In this document: positions 1 through 7,147 of the stretch, piece after piece
Position numbering within the stretch: position 1 is the stretch's first letter
Layout: each line of letters opens with the position of its first letter
Program-made: the position numbers and the translations under genes
Assembly: GCA_030604345.1 (NCBI GenBank)
Contig: JAUVWB010000029.1
Location: 1 to 10,761, forward strand
From: Desulfofustis sp.
Lineage (GTDB): Bacteria > Desulfobacterota > Desulfobulbia > Desulfobulbales > Desulfocapsaceae
Direction of reading: 5' to 3'
DNA length: 10,761 nucleotides
Notes under the pieces: generated by a model
What the model was told of the DNA's origin: nothing
The model's input: only the letters and a program-made list of their open reading frames with translations
Databases searched by the model: none

Positions 1-513
1 CAGGATATTTTCGGTTCCGGTAACCGATGGGATATCGAAATAGACGGTTGCCCCGTGCATGCGGCCGTCGATGGCGGCCTCCACATAACCCTGTTCCAGA
101 CGACAGGTGACTCCGAACCGTTCAAAGCCGCTGATATGAAAATTGATCGGTCGTTCACCGATGGCGCATCCTCCCGGCAGCGAAACCCGAGCCCGTCCCA
201 GCCTGCCGAGCAACGGGCCGAGCACCAATACCGAGGCGCGCATGGTCTTGACCAGATCATACGAGACATCGCCATAGACGATATCGGTGCAATCGATGAA
301 CAAGGTATCGCCTTCACGACGCCACACCGCCCCGAGCTCTTTGAGCAAGGTGAGGATGGTTCTGGTGTCCCGCAAATCCGGCACGTTTTTCAGGACATGA
401 ACCCCGGGGGCAAGCAGTGTGGCCGCGATCAGCGGCAGCGCGGCATTTTTTGCGCCGCTGATGCGCACTTCGCCATACAGCGGCTTTCCCCCTTCCACGA
501 TAAGTTTTTCCAT
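1..513 (-). CDS. murA: UDP-N-acetylglucosamine 1-carboxyvinyltransferase, N-terminal part (cut by window edge)
   Basis: MurA transfers enolpyruvate from PEP to UDP-GlcNAc in the cytoplasm, the first committed step of peptidoglycan synthesis. The window holds the first 171 codons of a protein usually about 420 residues long; the rest lies beyond the left edge and the frame is open there. Visible family marks are the start MEKLIVEGG, the substrate-binding Lys-Asn pair in SGAKNAALP (K22, N23), the segment [15 protein letters not shown], and the catalytic loop [11 protein letters not shown]. Cys116 in that loop matches the PEP-binding, fosfomycin-sensitive Cys115 of E. coli, so a fosfomycin-type active site is expected. 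ATG at 511-513 is preceded by an AGGAG ribosome binding site 4 nt upstream. The gene begins 17 nt after the prmC stop codon, so it is probably the last visible member of the prfA-prmC-murA operon. Confidence 0.96.
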   Translation of the reverse strand, partial: MEKLIVEGGKPLYGEVRISGAKNAALPLIAATLLAPGVHVLKNVPDLRDTRTILTLLKELGAVWRREGDTLFIDCTDIVYGDVSYDLVKTMRASVLVLGPLLGRLGRARVSLPGGCAIGERPINFHISGFERFGVTCRLEQGYVEAAIDGRMHGATVYFDIPSVTGTENIL

Positions 514-530
514 GGCTCTCCTCTATGGTC

Positions 531-1421
531 TCAAAGCCGACGGAGATGGGCAACCCGGTCACGTCCGGCGTAATCCCGATATATCTGAACCCATTCATAA
601 AACGGTTCACAGCCGCCGGCGGTGAACAATTCAACCACGGCGTCACCTTGATCCGCCCCGATTTCAAGAAAACAATCACCACCCGCGGCCAGCATATTCG
701 GCAGCGTCCGAGCCAGGGTGGCAATCACCCGCAGGCCGTCAGGGCCACCATCGAGAGCCAGTCGCGGTTCATGGCGAGAAACCTCCGGTTGCAGCGCCTC
801 CAGTTCCCCTCCGGGGATATAGGGAGGATTGGCGACGATCAGGGAAAAGGGTTTGGTGCCGCGAAACGCGCTGACACCATCCGCCTGAACCAGTCCACCC
901 CGGTCAACGACCCGGTGTCGCCGGCAATTGGCCTGGGCCACAGCCAGGGCCGCTGCAGAAATATCGGCGGCGATCACCGGACGACCGCACTCACGGGCAA
1001 GGACGACGGCAATCACGCCACTGCCGCAGCAGAGATCGAGCCAGGCGCCGCCCGGTTGGCCGGCATGATTTCTTCGCGCCAATACCATTTCCAGCAGAAA
1101 CTCGGTTTCCGGACGCGGTATGAGCACCGCCGGAGAAACCAGAAAGGACAACGACCAGAATTCCCGCTCACCAATGATATAGGCGAGCGGTTCTCGCTGC
1201 CGACGCCGCTCCAGCAGACCATGAAATCGTGCCGCAACGGCAGTATCGACAACGTCATCAGCGGCCAGATAGATCGCTGTCCTGGTCTTCTGCAGGCACC
1301 AGCCGAGCAGTACTTCCGCATCGATCCGGGCTTCAGCGATGCCGGCTGCGGCCAGTTCCGCCGACGCCTCGGCCAGCAGGGTTCGTACGCGATGCGGCGG
1401 CTTCGTGATCTCTGCACCCAC
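531..1421 (-). CDS. prmC: Peptide chain release factor N5-glutamine methyltransferase PrmC
   Basis: PrmC (HemK) methylates the Gln of the GGQ loop of release factors RF1 and RF2 using S-adenosylmethionine, which raises termination efficiency. The 296-residue protein has the family layout: an N-terminal helical substrate domain (about 1-95), the conserved PRPETE at 102-107, the SAM-binding motif LDLCCGSGV at 128-136, and the catalytic NPPY at 198-201 that holds the target glutamine. Length is normal for the family (about 275-300). The start is GTG at 1419-1421. No clear Shine-Dalgarno site precedes it, and it lies 17 nt after the stop of prfA, which encodes its substrate, so translational coupling is plausible (inference). 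No in-frame ATG near the N-terminus offers a better start. A 305-codon open frame on the opposite strand is a shadow. Confidence 0.96.
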   Translation of the reverse strand: MGAEITKPPHRVRTLLAEASAELAAAGIAEARIDAEVLLGWCLQKTRTAIYLAADDVVDTAVAARFHGLLERRRQREPLAYIIGEREFWSLSFLVSPAVLIPRPETEFLLEMVLARRNHAGQPGGAWLDLCCGSGVIAVVLARECGRPVIAADISAAALAVAQANCRRHRVVDRGGLVQADGVSAFRGTKPFSLIVANPPYIPGGELEALQPEVSRHEPRLALDGGPDGLRVIATLARTLPNMLAAGGDCFLEIGADQGDAVVELFTAGGCEPFYEWVQIYRDYAGRDRVAHLRRL

Positions 1422-1438
1422 GCCAGCGGTCCGATCGA

Positions 1439-2509
1439 TTAACGAAGTGTTTTGAGACGCTCGGCCTGATCACATTCGAGCAGGGGTTGGATGACCTCAT
1501 CGAGTTTGCCGTTCATGATGGTCTCCAATTTGTACAACGTCAGGTTGATCCGGTGATCGGTCAACCGTCCTTGCGGGAAGTTGTAGGTTCGAATGCGCTC
1601 GCTGCGATCACCGCTTCCCACTTGGCTCTTACGGCTTTGGGAGATTTTGTCGTGCTGCTCCTGCTCGAGGCGATCGAGTAGCCTGGCCCGTAACACCGTC
1701 AGGGCCTTGGCCTTGTTTTTGTGTTGTGATTTTTCATCCTGGCAGGTAACCACCAATCCGGTCGGTAGATGGGTAACCCGAACGGCCGAGTCGGTAGTAT
1801 TGACGCTCTGCCCTCCGGGACCTGATGATCGGTAGACATCAAATTTGAGTTCGTTGGGATCGAGATCGACCTCCACCTCGTCGGCCTCGGGCAGGATGGC
1901 CACCGTTACCGCAGACGTGTGAATCCGACCCTGCGCTTCGGTCTCCGGCACCCGTTGCACCCGGTGCACACCACTCTCAAACTTCAGCTTCGAGTAGACC
2001 TGCTCACCGCTGATCAAAGCGATGATCTCCTTGAATCCACCGATTCCCAGAGGGTTCGAAGACATGACCTCGACTTTCCAGCCCATGGATTCGGCATAGC
2101 GACAGTACATGCGAAACAGGTCGGCCACAAACAAGGCTGCTTCATCGCCACCGGTGCCGGCCCGTATCTCGAGAAAGATGTTCTTGTCATCGTTCGGATC
2201 TTTGGGCAGAAGAACGATCCTGATGTCTCGTTCCAGCTGCTCCTTGACAGACACCAAATCATCCAGCTCGAGCCGAGCCAACTCACGGATGTCGGCGTCC
2301 TCCCGGTCATCGTGAATCAGCGAGCGGTTATCGGCTATCTGTTGTTTGATCCGCTCATACTTTTTTTGTAACTCCGCCAACCGATTGAGTTGTGCGTGTT
2401 CTTTGACGAGGATCCGGTATTCCTGCTGGTTATGTGCCAGAGCCGGATCTGCCAAGCGTCCTTCGAGCTCGGAGAGTCTGTCATGAATATCGTGCAGGGA
2501 ATCGAGCAT
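1439..2509 (-). CDS. prfA: Peptide chain release factor 1 (RF1)
   Basis: RF1 recognises UAA and UAG in the ribosomal A site and triggers hydrolysis of the finished peptide. The 356-residue protein matches the family length (about 355-360). The N-terminal domain is helical (about 1-100). The codon-recognition tripeptide is P188-E189-T190 within [10 protein letters not shown]; this PxT form marks RF1, as opposed to the SPF of RF2. The catalytic GGQ is at 232-234 in [10 protein letters not shown], and its glutamine is the substrate of the downstream PrmC. The ATG at 2507-2509 has no strong ribosome binding site. The gene lies about 170 nt beyond the rpmE terminator, so it needs its own promoter or read-through. 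I could not assign a promoter with confidence: a TTGACA lies at 2657-2662 but has no good -10 box at the right distance. Confidence 0.97.
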   Translation of the reverse strand: MLDSLHDIHDRLSELEGRLADPALAHNQQEYRILVKEHAQLNRLAELQKKYERIKQQIADNRSLIHDDREDADIRELARLELDDLVSVKEQLERDIRIVLLPKDPNDDKNIFLEIRAGTGGDEAALFVADLFRMYCRYAESMGWKVEVMSSNPLGIGGFKEIIALISGEQVYSKLKFESGVHRVQRVPETEAQGRIHTSAVTVAILPEADEVEVDLDPNELKFDVYRSSGPGGQSVNTTDSAVRVTHLPTGLVVTCQDEKSQHKNKAKALTVLRARLLDRLEQEQHDKISQSRKSQVGSGDRSERIRTYNFPQGRLTDHRINLTLYKLETIMNGKLDEVIQPLLECDQAERLKTLR

Positions 2510-2676
2510 GGGTTGTACCGATCAGAAGAGAACCTTGAAAACCTGACATTTCGCTCCCTCACATCGTTGCGCAATCACGTTTTTTCCTCGTAACATCAGA
2601 TATATGCTTGCGAAAACAGGTTTTTGCGCACCTCAAACGTGAGTGAGATTTCAATTTGTCAAACTCCCCATACATG

Positions 2677-2716
2677 AAAAAAAAAGTCCACAGCAATGCG
2701 AGCATCACTGCGGACT
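2677..2716 (-). terminator. Intrinsic terminator downstream of rpmE
   Basis: Read on the minus strand, arms of 5, 3 and 4 bp (AGTCC, GCAG, GATGC and their partners) separated by small symmetric mismatches form a hairpin at 2685-2716 with a 2-nt apical gap, followed directly by nine U residues (A-run 2677-2685 on the plus strand). This is the classic Rho-independent layout and lies about 45 nt past the rpmE stop. It would separate the rho-rpmE transcript from prfA. The stem is interrupted, so efficiency is uncertain and partial read-through into prfA is possible. Confidence 0.72.
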
Positions 2717-2724
2717 CACCGGCA

Positions 2725-2749
2725 CCGATACGGCAGCACACCGTATCGG
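2725..2749. repeat. Perfect 9-bp inverted repeat just after rpmE
   Basis: CCGATACGG at 2725-2733 and CCGTATCGG at 2741-2749 are exact reverse complements around a 7-nt loop. The hairpin begins 12 nt past the rpmE stop codon and lies 8 nt ahead of the intrinsic terminator in the direction of transcription. It has no U-run of its own. It may stabilise the 3' end of the rpmE mRNA or assist termination; it could also be a protein-binding site. Its role is inference. Confidence 0.6.
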
Positions 2750-2760
2750 AATGGGCATCG

Positions 2761-2985
2761 CTAGGCGTTGTCTTCTTTGGTCTCGTAATGTTTCGCGTAA
2801 CGCCGGCGAAATTTCTCGATCCGTCCGGCCGTATCGATCAGTTTCTGCTTGCCGGTGAAGAAGGGGTGGCAGGCGGAACAGATCTCGACCTTCAATTCCG
2901 GCAGGATCGAACCGATTTCGAAGTTGTTGCCACATGCGCAGGTTACCGTGATGGTATTGTATTTCGGGTGGATATCGTTTTTCAT
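2761..2985 (-). CDS. rpmE: 50S ribosomal protein L31, zinc-binding (C+) type
   Basis: L31 bridges the large and small ribosomal subunits near the central protuberance. The 74-residue product begins [16 protein letters not shown], a typical L31 start. It carries all four zinc ligands expected of the C+ form: C16 and C18 (CxC), C36 and C39 (CxxC). In bacteria that also have a C- paralogue, zinc limitation usually switches between the two forms through Zur; no Zur box was recognised here. The ATG at 2983-2985 has AAGG 5 nt upstream and a stronger GGAGG 12 nt upstream. The gene follows rho by about 145 nt, the same order as in many Gram-positive and deltaproteobacterial genomes. A possible weak -10 box (TAGAAT, 3033-3038 complement) lies in the gap, but no good -35 box accompanies it, so co-transcription with rho is the simpler reading. 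Confidence 0.96.
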   Translation of the reverse strand: MKNDIHPKYNTITVTCACGNNFEIGSILPELKVEICSACHPFFTGKQKLIDTAGRIEKFRRRYAKHYETKEDNA

Positions 2986-3130
2986 GGTGGCCTTGGCCCT
3001 CCAAAAGTTATCTGTTCACCTGTTGCGAATAAATTCTATCAAAGACAAAGGATGTTAAACTACTTCATCCAGAAAAAAATTCAAGGACAAAAACCTTCTC
3101 CCCGTTGGTCGGTCACCGTTCTTCCGCCCA

Positions 3131-4381
3131 TCAACTGTTCATCGAGTCGAGAAAGTCCCGATTGGTCTTCTGAGCACGCAGTTTATCCAGTAAAAATTCC
3201 ATACCGTCAGCCGGGTTCATGGCAGAGAGCAGCTTTCTCAGAATCCATACCCGGTTGAGCACATCTTCCTTGAGCAGCAGCTCTTCCTTCCTGGTCCCCG
3301 AGCGCCTGATATCGATGGCCGGGAAACTACGCTTATCCGCCATCTTCCGATCAAGTACCAGTTCCATATTGCCGGTGCCCTTGAACTCTTCGAAGATAAC
3401 CTCGTCCATTTTCGAGCCGGTCTCCACCAGGGCGGTGGCGATGATGCTGAGGCTTCCCCCTTCTTCGATATTACGCGCCGCCCCGAAGAACCGCTTGGGG
3501 CGATGCAGTGCGTTGGCCTCGACACCGCCCGACAGGATCTTGCCGCTGGCCGGCGTCACCGTGTTATAGGCCCTGGCCAAGCGGGTGATGCTGTCCAGCA
3601 GGATGACCACGTCCTTTTTATGCTCCACCAGTCGCTTGGCCTTTTCGATTACCATCTCGGCCACCTGGATGTGACGCTGCGGCGGTTCGTCGAACGTGGA
3701 ACTGACCACTTCGGCGGCCTTGACGCTGCGCTGCATTTCTGTAACCTCTTCAGGCCGCTCGTCGATGAGCAAGACAATCAGATAGACCTCCTTGTGATTG
3801 CGTACGATGGAGTTGGCAATTTTCTGCATCAGCACCGTTTTTCCGGTCCTCGGCGGGGCGACGATCAGACCGCGCTGGCCTTTGCCGATCGGGGCGAACA
3901 TATCCATCACCCGCATGGAAAAGTTGTCAGGCTGCCACTCCAACTCGAATTTCTCGTCGGGATGCAACGGCGTGAGGTTGCCGAAAAGGGTCTTTTGCTT
4001 GGACGCTTCCGGGGGGTCGAAGTTGACGCTTTCCACCTTGAGCAGGGCGAAATACCGCTCGCTCTCCTTCGGCGCTCGCACCAAGCCTTCGATCACGTCA
4101 CCGGTGCGCAGGTTGAGTCGGCGGATCTGCGACGGCGAGACGTAGATGTCGTCAGGACCGGGAAGATAGTTGTAATCCGGGGCCCGCAGAAAACCGAATC
4201 CATCCGGCAGGATCTCCAGAACACCACCGCCGCGCAGCTTCCCCTCCTTGTCGGCCTGGGCCTGAAGAATGGCGAAGATCAATTCCTGCTTACGCATGGA
4301 ACTGAACCCTTCAACATTCAGATCCCGGGCATGCTGCACCAGTTCTTCGATCTTTTTCAGCTTGAGTTCCGCCAGATTCAT
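3131..4381 (-). CDS. rho: Transcription termination factor Rho
   Basis: Rho is a hexameric RNA-dependent ATPase and translocase that ends transcription at Rho-dependent sites. With the ATG start the protein has 416 residues (E. coli: 419), aligns colinearly with E. coli Rho, and begins MNLAELK as it does. Visible parts are the N-terminal helical domain (1-48), the cold-shock-like RNA-binding domain with DGFGFLR at 60-66, Walker A APPRTGKT at 175-182, [15 protein letters not shown] at 204-218, Walker [11 protein letters not shown] at 258-267, and the Q-loop/R-loop region to about 340. Lys181 is the P-loop lysine. The E. coli Lys181 position is Arg178 here. AAGGAG lies 12 nt before this ATG and 9 nt before a GTG at 4382-4384, so the GTG may be the true start, adding one residue. 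An ATG at 4403-4405 would place that AAGGAG inside the coding sequence and is less likely. The gene has a strong promoter of its own and a long leader. Confidence 0.97.
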   Translation of the reverse strand: MNLAELKLKKIEELVQHARDLNVEGFSSMRKQELIFAILQAQADKEGKLRGGGVLEILPDGFGFLRAPDYNYLPGPDDIYVSPSQIRRLNLRTGDVIEGLVRAPKESERYFALLKVESVNFDPPEASKQKTLFGNLTPLHPDEKFELEWQPDNFSMRVMDMFAPIGKGQRGLIVAPPRTGKTVLMQKIANSIVRNHKEVYLIVLLIDERPEEVTEMQRSVKAAEVVSSTFDEPPQRHIQVAEMVIEKAKRLVEHKKDVVILLDSITRLARAYNTVTPASGKILSGGVEANALHRPKRFFGAARNIEEGGSLSIIATALVETGSKMDEVIFEEFKGTGNMELVLDRKMADKRSFPAIDIRRSGTRKEELLLKEDVLNRVWILRKLLSAMNPADGMEFLLDKLRAQKTNRDFLDSMNS

Positions 4382-4734
4382 CACGGTGGGTGTCTCCTTA
4401 AGCAAAATGACAGGTGATGGTTAGTCTCGGTCGCCTGCGAGAAGGTTTCGCACACTTCACAGATAAGGATAGCCGGCAATCACATGCCGCATCCGTACAA
4501 ACACTTGAAGCTTGCCCGCATTTCTGCTGAGAACGGGCAGATCATTTGATTTTCAATTTATTTCGATAGGTTATCGAGGTTTGACCGGCAAGATAAAGGG
4601 CAGAAAAAAATTAGTCTGTCTTGTACTTTAGTCACGCTGATGAAAACCGAAATCCATCAAGTGTCACGCCACAAGCGGAAGCAATGTTCTAGATTATCAA
4701 TAGATTATTTCAGGCGGGAGTCCGTCTTGGTCGT
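4382..4734 (-). other. Long 5' leader of rho (no confident gene)
   Basis: About 350 nt lie between the predicted rho transcription start and the rho start codon. I see no conserved gene here. Contents: a 6-bp inverted repeat TCGATA/TATCGA with a 3-nt loop at 4563-4577; a second stem TGCCCG/CGGGCA at 4513-4518 and 4534-4539 with a 15-nt loop; and short minus-strand open frames, the longest 21 codons at 4480-4545, none with a convincing ribosome binding site. Neither hairpin is followed by a proper U-run. In E. coli, rho is autoregulated by Rho-dependent attenuation in its leader; a leader of this length fits that scheme, but this is inference. Confidence 0.45.
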
Positions 4735-4741
4735 CACATCC

Positions 4742-4770
4742 CTTATACGTACTCTTGCCGGGGGTGTCAA
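4742..4770 (-). promoter_or_regulatory. Predicted sigma-70 promoter for rho
   Basis: On the minus strand, a perfect TTGACA -35 box (4765-4770) is followed by a 17-nt spacer and TATAAG as -10 (4742-4747), five of six matches to consensus. The predicted transcription start is near 4735. The -35 box lies 5 nt past the coaE stop codon, so the promoter sits exactly at the end of the upstream gene. It is the best promoter match I found in the window and would drive rho and probably rpmE. Confidence 0.75.
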
Positions 4771-4775
4771 GTTTT

Positions 4776-5402
4776 TTAGCGCGGTTCGTGCGAATTCTGC
4801 AGCGATAGCCGTTTTTGTTTGATTTTTTTCGCCAACTCGGAAACTTGCGTTACCAGATTCGCCCGGTCTCCGTCGTTGTCTATGACCCAATCGGAACCAA
4901 GCCGCTTTTTTTCAGCCGGCAGTTGGGCACCACGAATCTGCTCGATCTGAGTCTCCGGCACGTCATCTCTGCGAACAACCCGCTTGTTCACCAGAGCCGG
5001 TGGCGCCTCCACGCAAACCACGAAATCAAAATCGTCCTGCCAGCCGCACTCGAACAGCAGGGGGACCTCGGCCACGACCACCCCATCAGGTCCCGCATCG
5101 ACATGGGCTTGCCGCAGCACCTCTCGCACTAACGGGTGCAGGATCCGCTCCAGTTTCCTGCGCAGAGTGGTATCGGCAAACAGGGCGGTGCGCAACCGGG
5201 TCCGATCGAGACTCGCCCCCTCGGACACCACGAAGTCTCGACCGCTGGTTGCGACAAACTCGCGGTATCCCGGCTGTCCGGGCACCAGCAAATCACGGCA
5301 GATCTGGTCGGCACTGAGCAACAGCGCCGATAACTGTTCTGCCAGCAGGATCGCCACCGTGCTCTTACCGGTGCCGATGGATCCGGTAACACCAATCAGC
5401 AT
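4776..5402 (-). CDS. coaE: Dephospho-CoA kinase
   Basis: CoaE phosphorylates the 3'-hydroxyl of the ribose of dephospho-CoA with ATP, the last step of coenzyme A synthesis. The 208-residue product has the family P-loop GSIGTGKST at 7-15, the acceptor-site segment SADQICRDL at 30-38, ILHPLVR of the substrate domain, and VAEVPLLFE, the conserved PLLFE segment. Length fits the family (about 200-210). The ATG at 5400-5402 overlaps the stop of the upstream pseudouridine synthase gene in the sequence ATGCTGA, a 7-nt overlap, and AGGTGG lies 4 nt before the ATG; both point to coupled translation. The C-terminal end is rich in basic residues, which is common here. Confidence 0.96.
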   Translation of the reverse strand: MLIGVTGSIGTGKSTVAILLAEQLSALLLSADQICRDLLVPGQPGYREFVATSGRDFVVSEGASLDRTRLRTALFADTTLRRKLERILHPLVREVLRQAHVDAGPDGVVVAEVPLLFECGWQDDFDFVVCVEAPPALVNKRVVRRDDVPETQIEQIRGAQLPAEKKRLGSDWVIDNDGDRANLVTQVSELAKKIKQKRLSLQNSHEPR

Positions 5403-6352
5403 CGGTCCACCTGCAGCGCCTTGAGGACCCGGTCGAAGTCAGCCGGTAGCGGGGCTACGAACGACATGCTTTCTCCGCTAACGGGATGCGCAAAGGCCAG
5501 CTTCCAGGCATGCAGCATCTGCCGGGGAAAGGGCTCGTTGTTGCGGCCGCTCCCGTAGAGCCTGTCGCCGGCTACGGGGTGGCCGATGGAGGCCAGGTGC
5601 ACGCGTATCTGATGCGTCCTGCCGGACTCGATCGCGATCTCACAGAGGAAGTAAGCGCCGTACCGCTGCAGCACCCGCCACCGACTGACAGCCGGGCGGC
5701 CGTCTACCGGCCTGATCGCCATTTTTTGACGATGGATCGGATGCCTCCCGATCGGCTCGGCAACCAGCCCCTCATCTCGATCGGGCGCGCCGTGTACCAG
5801 CGCCACATAAACCTTGTTCACCCGGCGTTGTTTGAAATCACGAACGAGGGCCCGTAACGCGTCGCGGGTTCGAGCCACCACGAGCAGACCCGAGGTATCC
5901 TTGTCCAGGCGATGCACGACTCCGGGGCGATCCTGATCGCCGACACCGGCAAGATCATGGTAGCGGTGGAGCAGCCCGTTGATCAGGGTTCCCTCCCGGT
6001 TACCGCTTCCCGGATGCACAACCAGGTTCGGCGGCTTATCCACCACCAGCACGGCCTCGTCTTCGTAGAGTACGGCAAATTCGATGTCCTGCGGGACAGG
6101 GGGAGAATCGACGGCAGGCCGGATGGCTAAACTGCCGGAGACGGCATCACCGGCCTTGAGCTTGTAACCGGCCTTGACCGCCGCACCATTCACCAGGACA
6201 TGGCCCCTTTTGATCGCCCCAACAATGTGCGAACGGGAAACCCCTTCCTGCAGATGCGTCAGAAAATGGTCCAGGCGCAGCCCTTGGCTGGCCTCTGGGA
6301 CCGTCAATAAAAGGGCAGCGGTACCGAACAACGATCGGGGGGAGTGCTCCAT
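5396..6352 (-). CDS. RluA-family (RluC/RluD-type) pseudouridine synthase
   Basis: This enzyme isomerises specific uridines to pseudouridine in structured RNA, most likely 23S rRNA. The 318-residue protein has an N-terminal S4 RNA-binding domain (about 24-80, with LDHFL, SRSHIVGAIKRGHVLVNG) and a C-terminal catalytic domain. The catalytic aspartate is D150 in HRLDKDTSG (147-155), and motif III appears as ESGRTHQIRVHL (242-253). The VDKPPNLVVHPG segment (105-114) is typical of RluC and RluD. S4 domain plus length favour RluD, but RluC and other paralogues cannot be separated without alignment, so no symbol is given. The ATG at 6350-6352 was chosen over an in-frame TTG four codons upstream; neither has a clear ribosome binding site. 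It lies 52 nt after carD and overlaps coaE. Confidence 0.93.
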   Translation of the reverse strand: MEHSPRSLFGTAALLLTVPEASQGLRLDHFLTHLQEGVSRSHIVGAIKRGHVLVNGAAVKAGYKLKAGDAVSGSLAIRPAVDSPPVPQDIEFAVLYEDEAVLVVDKPPNLVVHPGSGNREGTLINGLLHRYHDLAGVGDQDRPGVVHRLDKDTSGLLVVARTRDALRALVRDFKQRRVNKVYVALVHGAPDRDEGLVAEPIGRHPIHRQKMAIRPVDGRPAVSRWRVLQRYGAYFLCEIAIESGRTHQIRVHLASIGHPVAGDRLYGSGRNNEPFPRQMLHAWKLAFAHPVSGESMSFVAPLPADFDRVLKALQVDRC

Positions 6353-6404
6353 GTGGGCGAACAAATCGACGAGCGGCGGAAGAGCGCTTTCGAAGCAAAC
6401 ACTC

Positions 6405-6884
6405 TCAGGAGAAAATCTTTTCTATTTTCTGACTTATTTTCTCCTCCTCCACTTCTTGAGCAATCGACAACTCTTTTACCAGCAGGCTCTTTGCCGTATC
6501 AAGCATCTTCCTCTCGCCATAGGAGAGATCCTTATCGGCGCTGAGCAGAAAGAGGTCCCTCAGCACCGCGGCCACCTCGAAGATGGACCCGGTCTTGATC
6601 TTTTCCATGTACTCGCGATAACGCCGATTCCAGGTCTGCGAATCGATTTCGATGGCCCGGTCTTTGAGTATCTTGAGAACCTCAGAGGCTTCTTTTTTAT
6701 TGACCACAGAACGCAGTCCCACGTGCTCACTGCTGGCGGTTGGAATCATGATCCTCATGGAGTTTCCCAAGATTTCGAGCACATAGAACGTCTGGTTAAT
6801 ACCGGCAACCTTCTGGCTCTCAATGGATCTTATGACCCCGACGCCATGGGCGGGATAAACAGCCATATCACCTTCAGTAAACAC
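6405..6884 (-). CDS. CarD/CdnL-family transcriptional regulator
   Basis: CarD/CdnL proteins bind the RNA polymerase beta subunit through an N-terminal Tudor-like domain and stabilise open promoter complexes, often at rRNA and other growth genes. The 159-residue product matches the family length of about 160. The N-terminal part has the signature MFTEGDMAVYPAHGVGVI and the strand-rich segment to about residue 60; the remainder is helical (for example KDLSYGERKMLDTAKSLLVKE in part) and corresponds to the DNA-contacting domain. No other domain is fused, so it is not a fragment of Mfd, which shares the N-terminal module. The start is GTG at 6882-6884 with AGGGGG 6 nt upstream. A candidate promoter lies at 7036-7044, giving a leader of about 145 nt with a strong hairpin. 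Whether it is CdnL-like (essential) or a CarD-like paralogue cannot be decided from sequence alone. Confidence 0.92.
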   Translation of the reverse strand: MFTEGDMAVYPAHGVGVIRSIESQKVAGINQTFYVLEILGNSMRIMIPTASSEHVGLRSVVNKKEASEVLKILKDRAIEIDSQTWNRRYREYMEKIKTGSIFEVAAVLRDLFLLSADKDLSYGERKMLDTAKSLLVKELSIAQEVEEEKISQKIEKIFS

Positions 6885-6918
6885 CGCGATCCCCCTGGAC
6901 AGTTAAGAAAGAAACCAC

Positions 6919-6942
6919 GAAAAGACCTGCTTCGGTCTTTTC
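6919..6942. terminator. Perfect 9-bp hairpin in the pth-carD gap; terminator or attenuator
   Basis: GAAAAGACC (6919-6927) and GGTCTTTTC (6934-6942) are exact reverse complements around a 6-nt loop. On the minus strand the hairpin is followed by a broken T-rich tract (GTGGTTTCTTTC); on the plus strand by TTTCGG. It lies 34 nt upstream of carD and downstream of both pth and the candidate carD promoter. It could end pth transcripts, or act as an attenuator in the carD leader. The lack of a clean U-run makes a full terminator uncertain. Confidence 0.5.
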
Positions 6943-6952
6943 TTTCGGCTTG

Positions 6953-6965
6953 TGAATCTGATTCA
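6953..6965. repeat. Short inverted repeat in carD leader
   Basis: TGAAT and ATTCA flank CTG at 6953-6965, a 5-bp dyad upstream of carD and next to the leader hairpin. It is short enough to occur by chance; it is listed because it sits between the candidate promoter and the gene and could be an operator half-site pair. Confidence 0.25.
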
Positions 6966-7035
6966 TCTGACAGATACGGAGGACGGACCGTTAGCGAGTC
7001 CGACCCGATTATGGTGGAACTACCTTAGATGAACA

Positions 7036-7044
7036 ACTATAGCA
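7036..7044 (-). promoter_or_regulatory. Candidate extended -10 promoter for carD
   Basis: On the minus strand the sequence TGCTATAGT gives an extended -10 element: TG, one nucleotide, then TATAGT, five of six matches to TATAAT. No recognisable -35 box lies 16-18 nt upstream, which is usual for extended -10 promoters. The transcription start would be near 7029, leaving a leader of about 145 nt before the carD GTG. The surrounding A/T-rich stretch (TAAAAAATATGC just upstream) supports a melting site. Confidence 0.42.
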
Positions 7045-7147
7045 TATTTTTTACCGCATAGCCTTCTTTTTCAGCCGATCATCAGGAAAGCGGAGAAAAC
7101 CCCTGCGCCGGTTACTCGCCGACCAACGAAACCAGGCGGCCGAGCAA

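Noticed and set aside
525..1442. A 305-codon plus-strand open frame opposite prmC
   Set aside because: It covers almost the same span as prmC in antisense and shows no recognisable domain; prmC has all its catalytic motifs.
2634..2662. TTGACA at 2657-2662 as a prfA promoter
   Set aside because: At a 17-nt spacing the -10 would be CGTTTG, a poor match, so I did not list it as a promoter.
2656..3258. A 200-codon plus-strand frame across rpmE and the rho 3' end
   Set aside because: It starts inside the rpmE terminator region and reads antisense through rpmE and rho; no family resemblance.
3503..4417. A 304-codon plus-strand open frame opposite rho
   Set aside because: It mirrors highly conserved Rho codons; its composition (many His, Gln, Asp, Arg) is typical of an antisense shadow.
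4640..4822. A 60-codon plus-strand frame in the rho leader region
   Set aside because: It overlaps the rho promoter and coaE end in antisense, has no ribosome binding site and no recognisable features.
6174..7028. A 284-codon plus-strand frame across the pseudouridine synthase start, carD and the carD leader
   Set aside because: It spans two real minus-strand genes and a gap, with no motif and no ribosome binding site.
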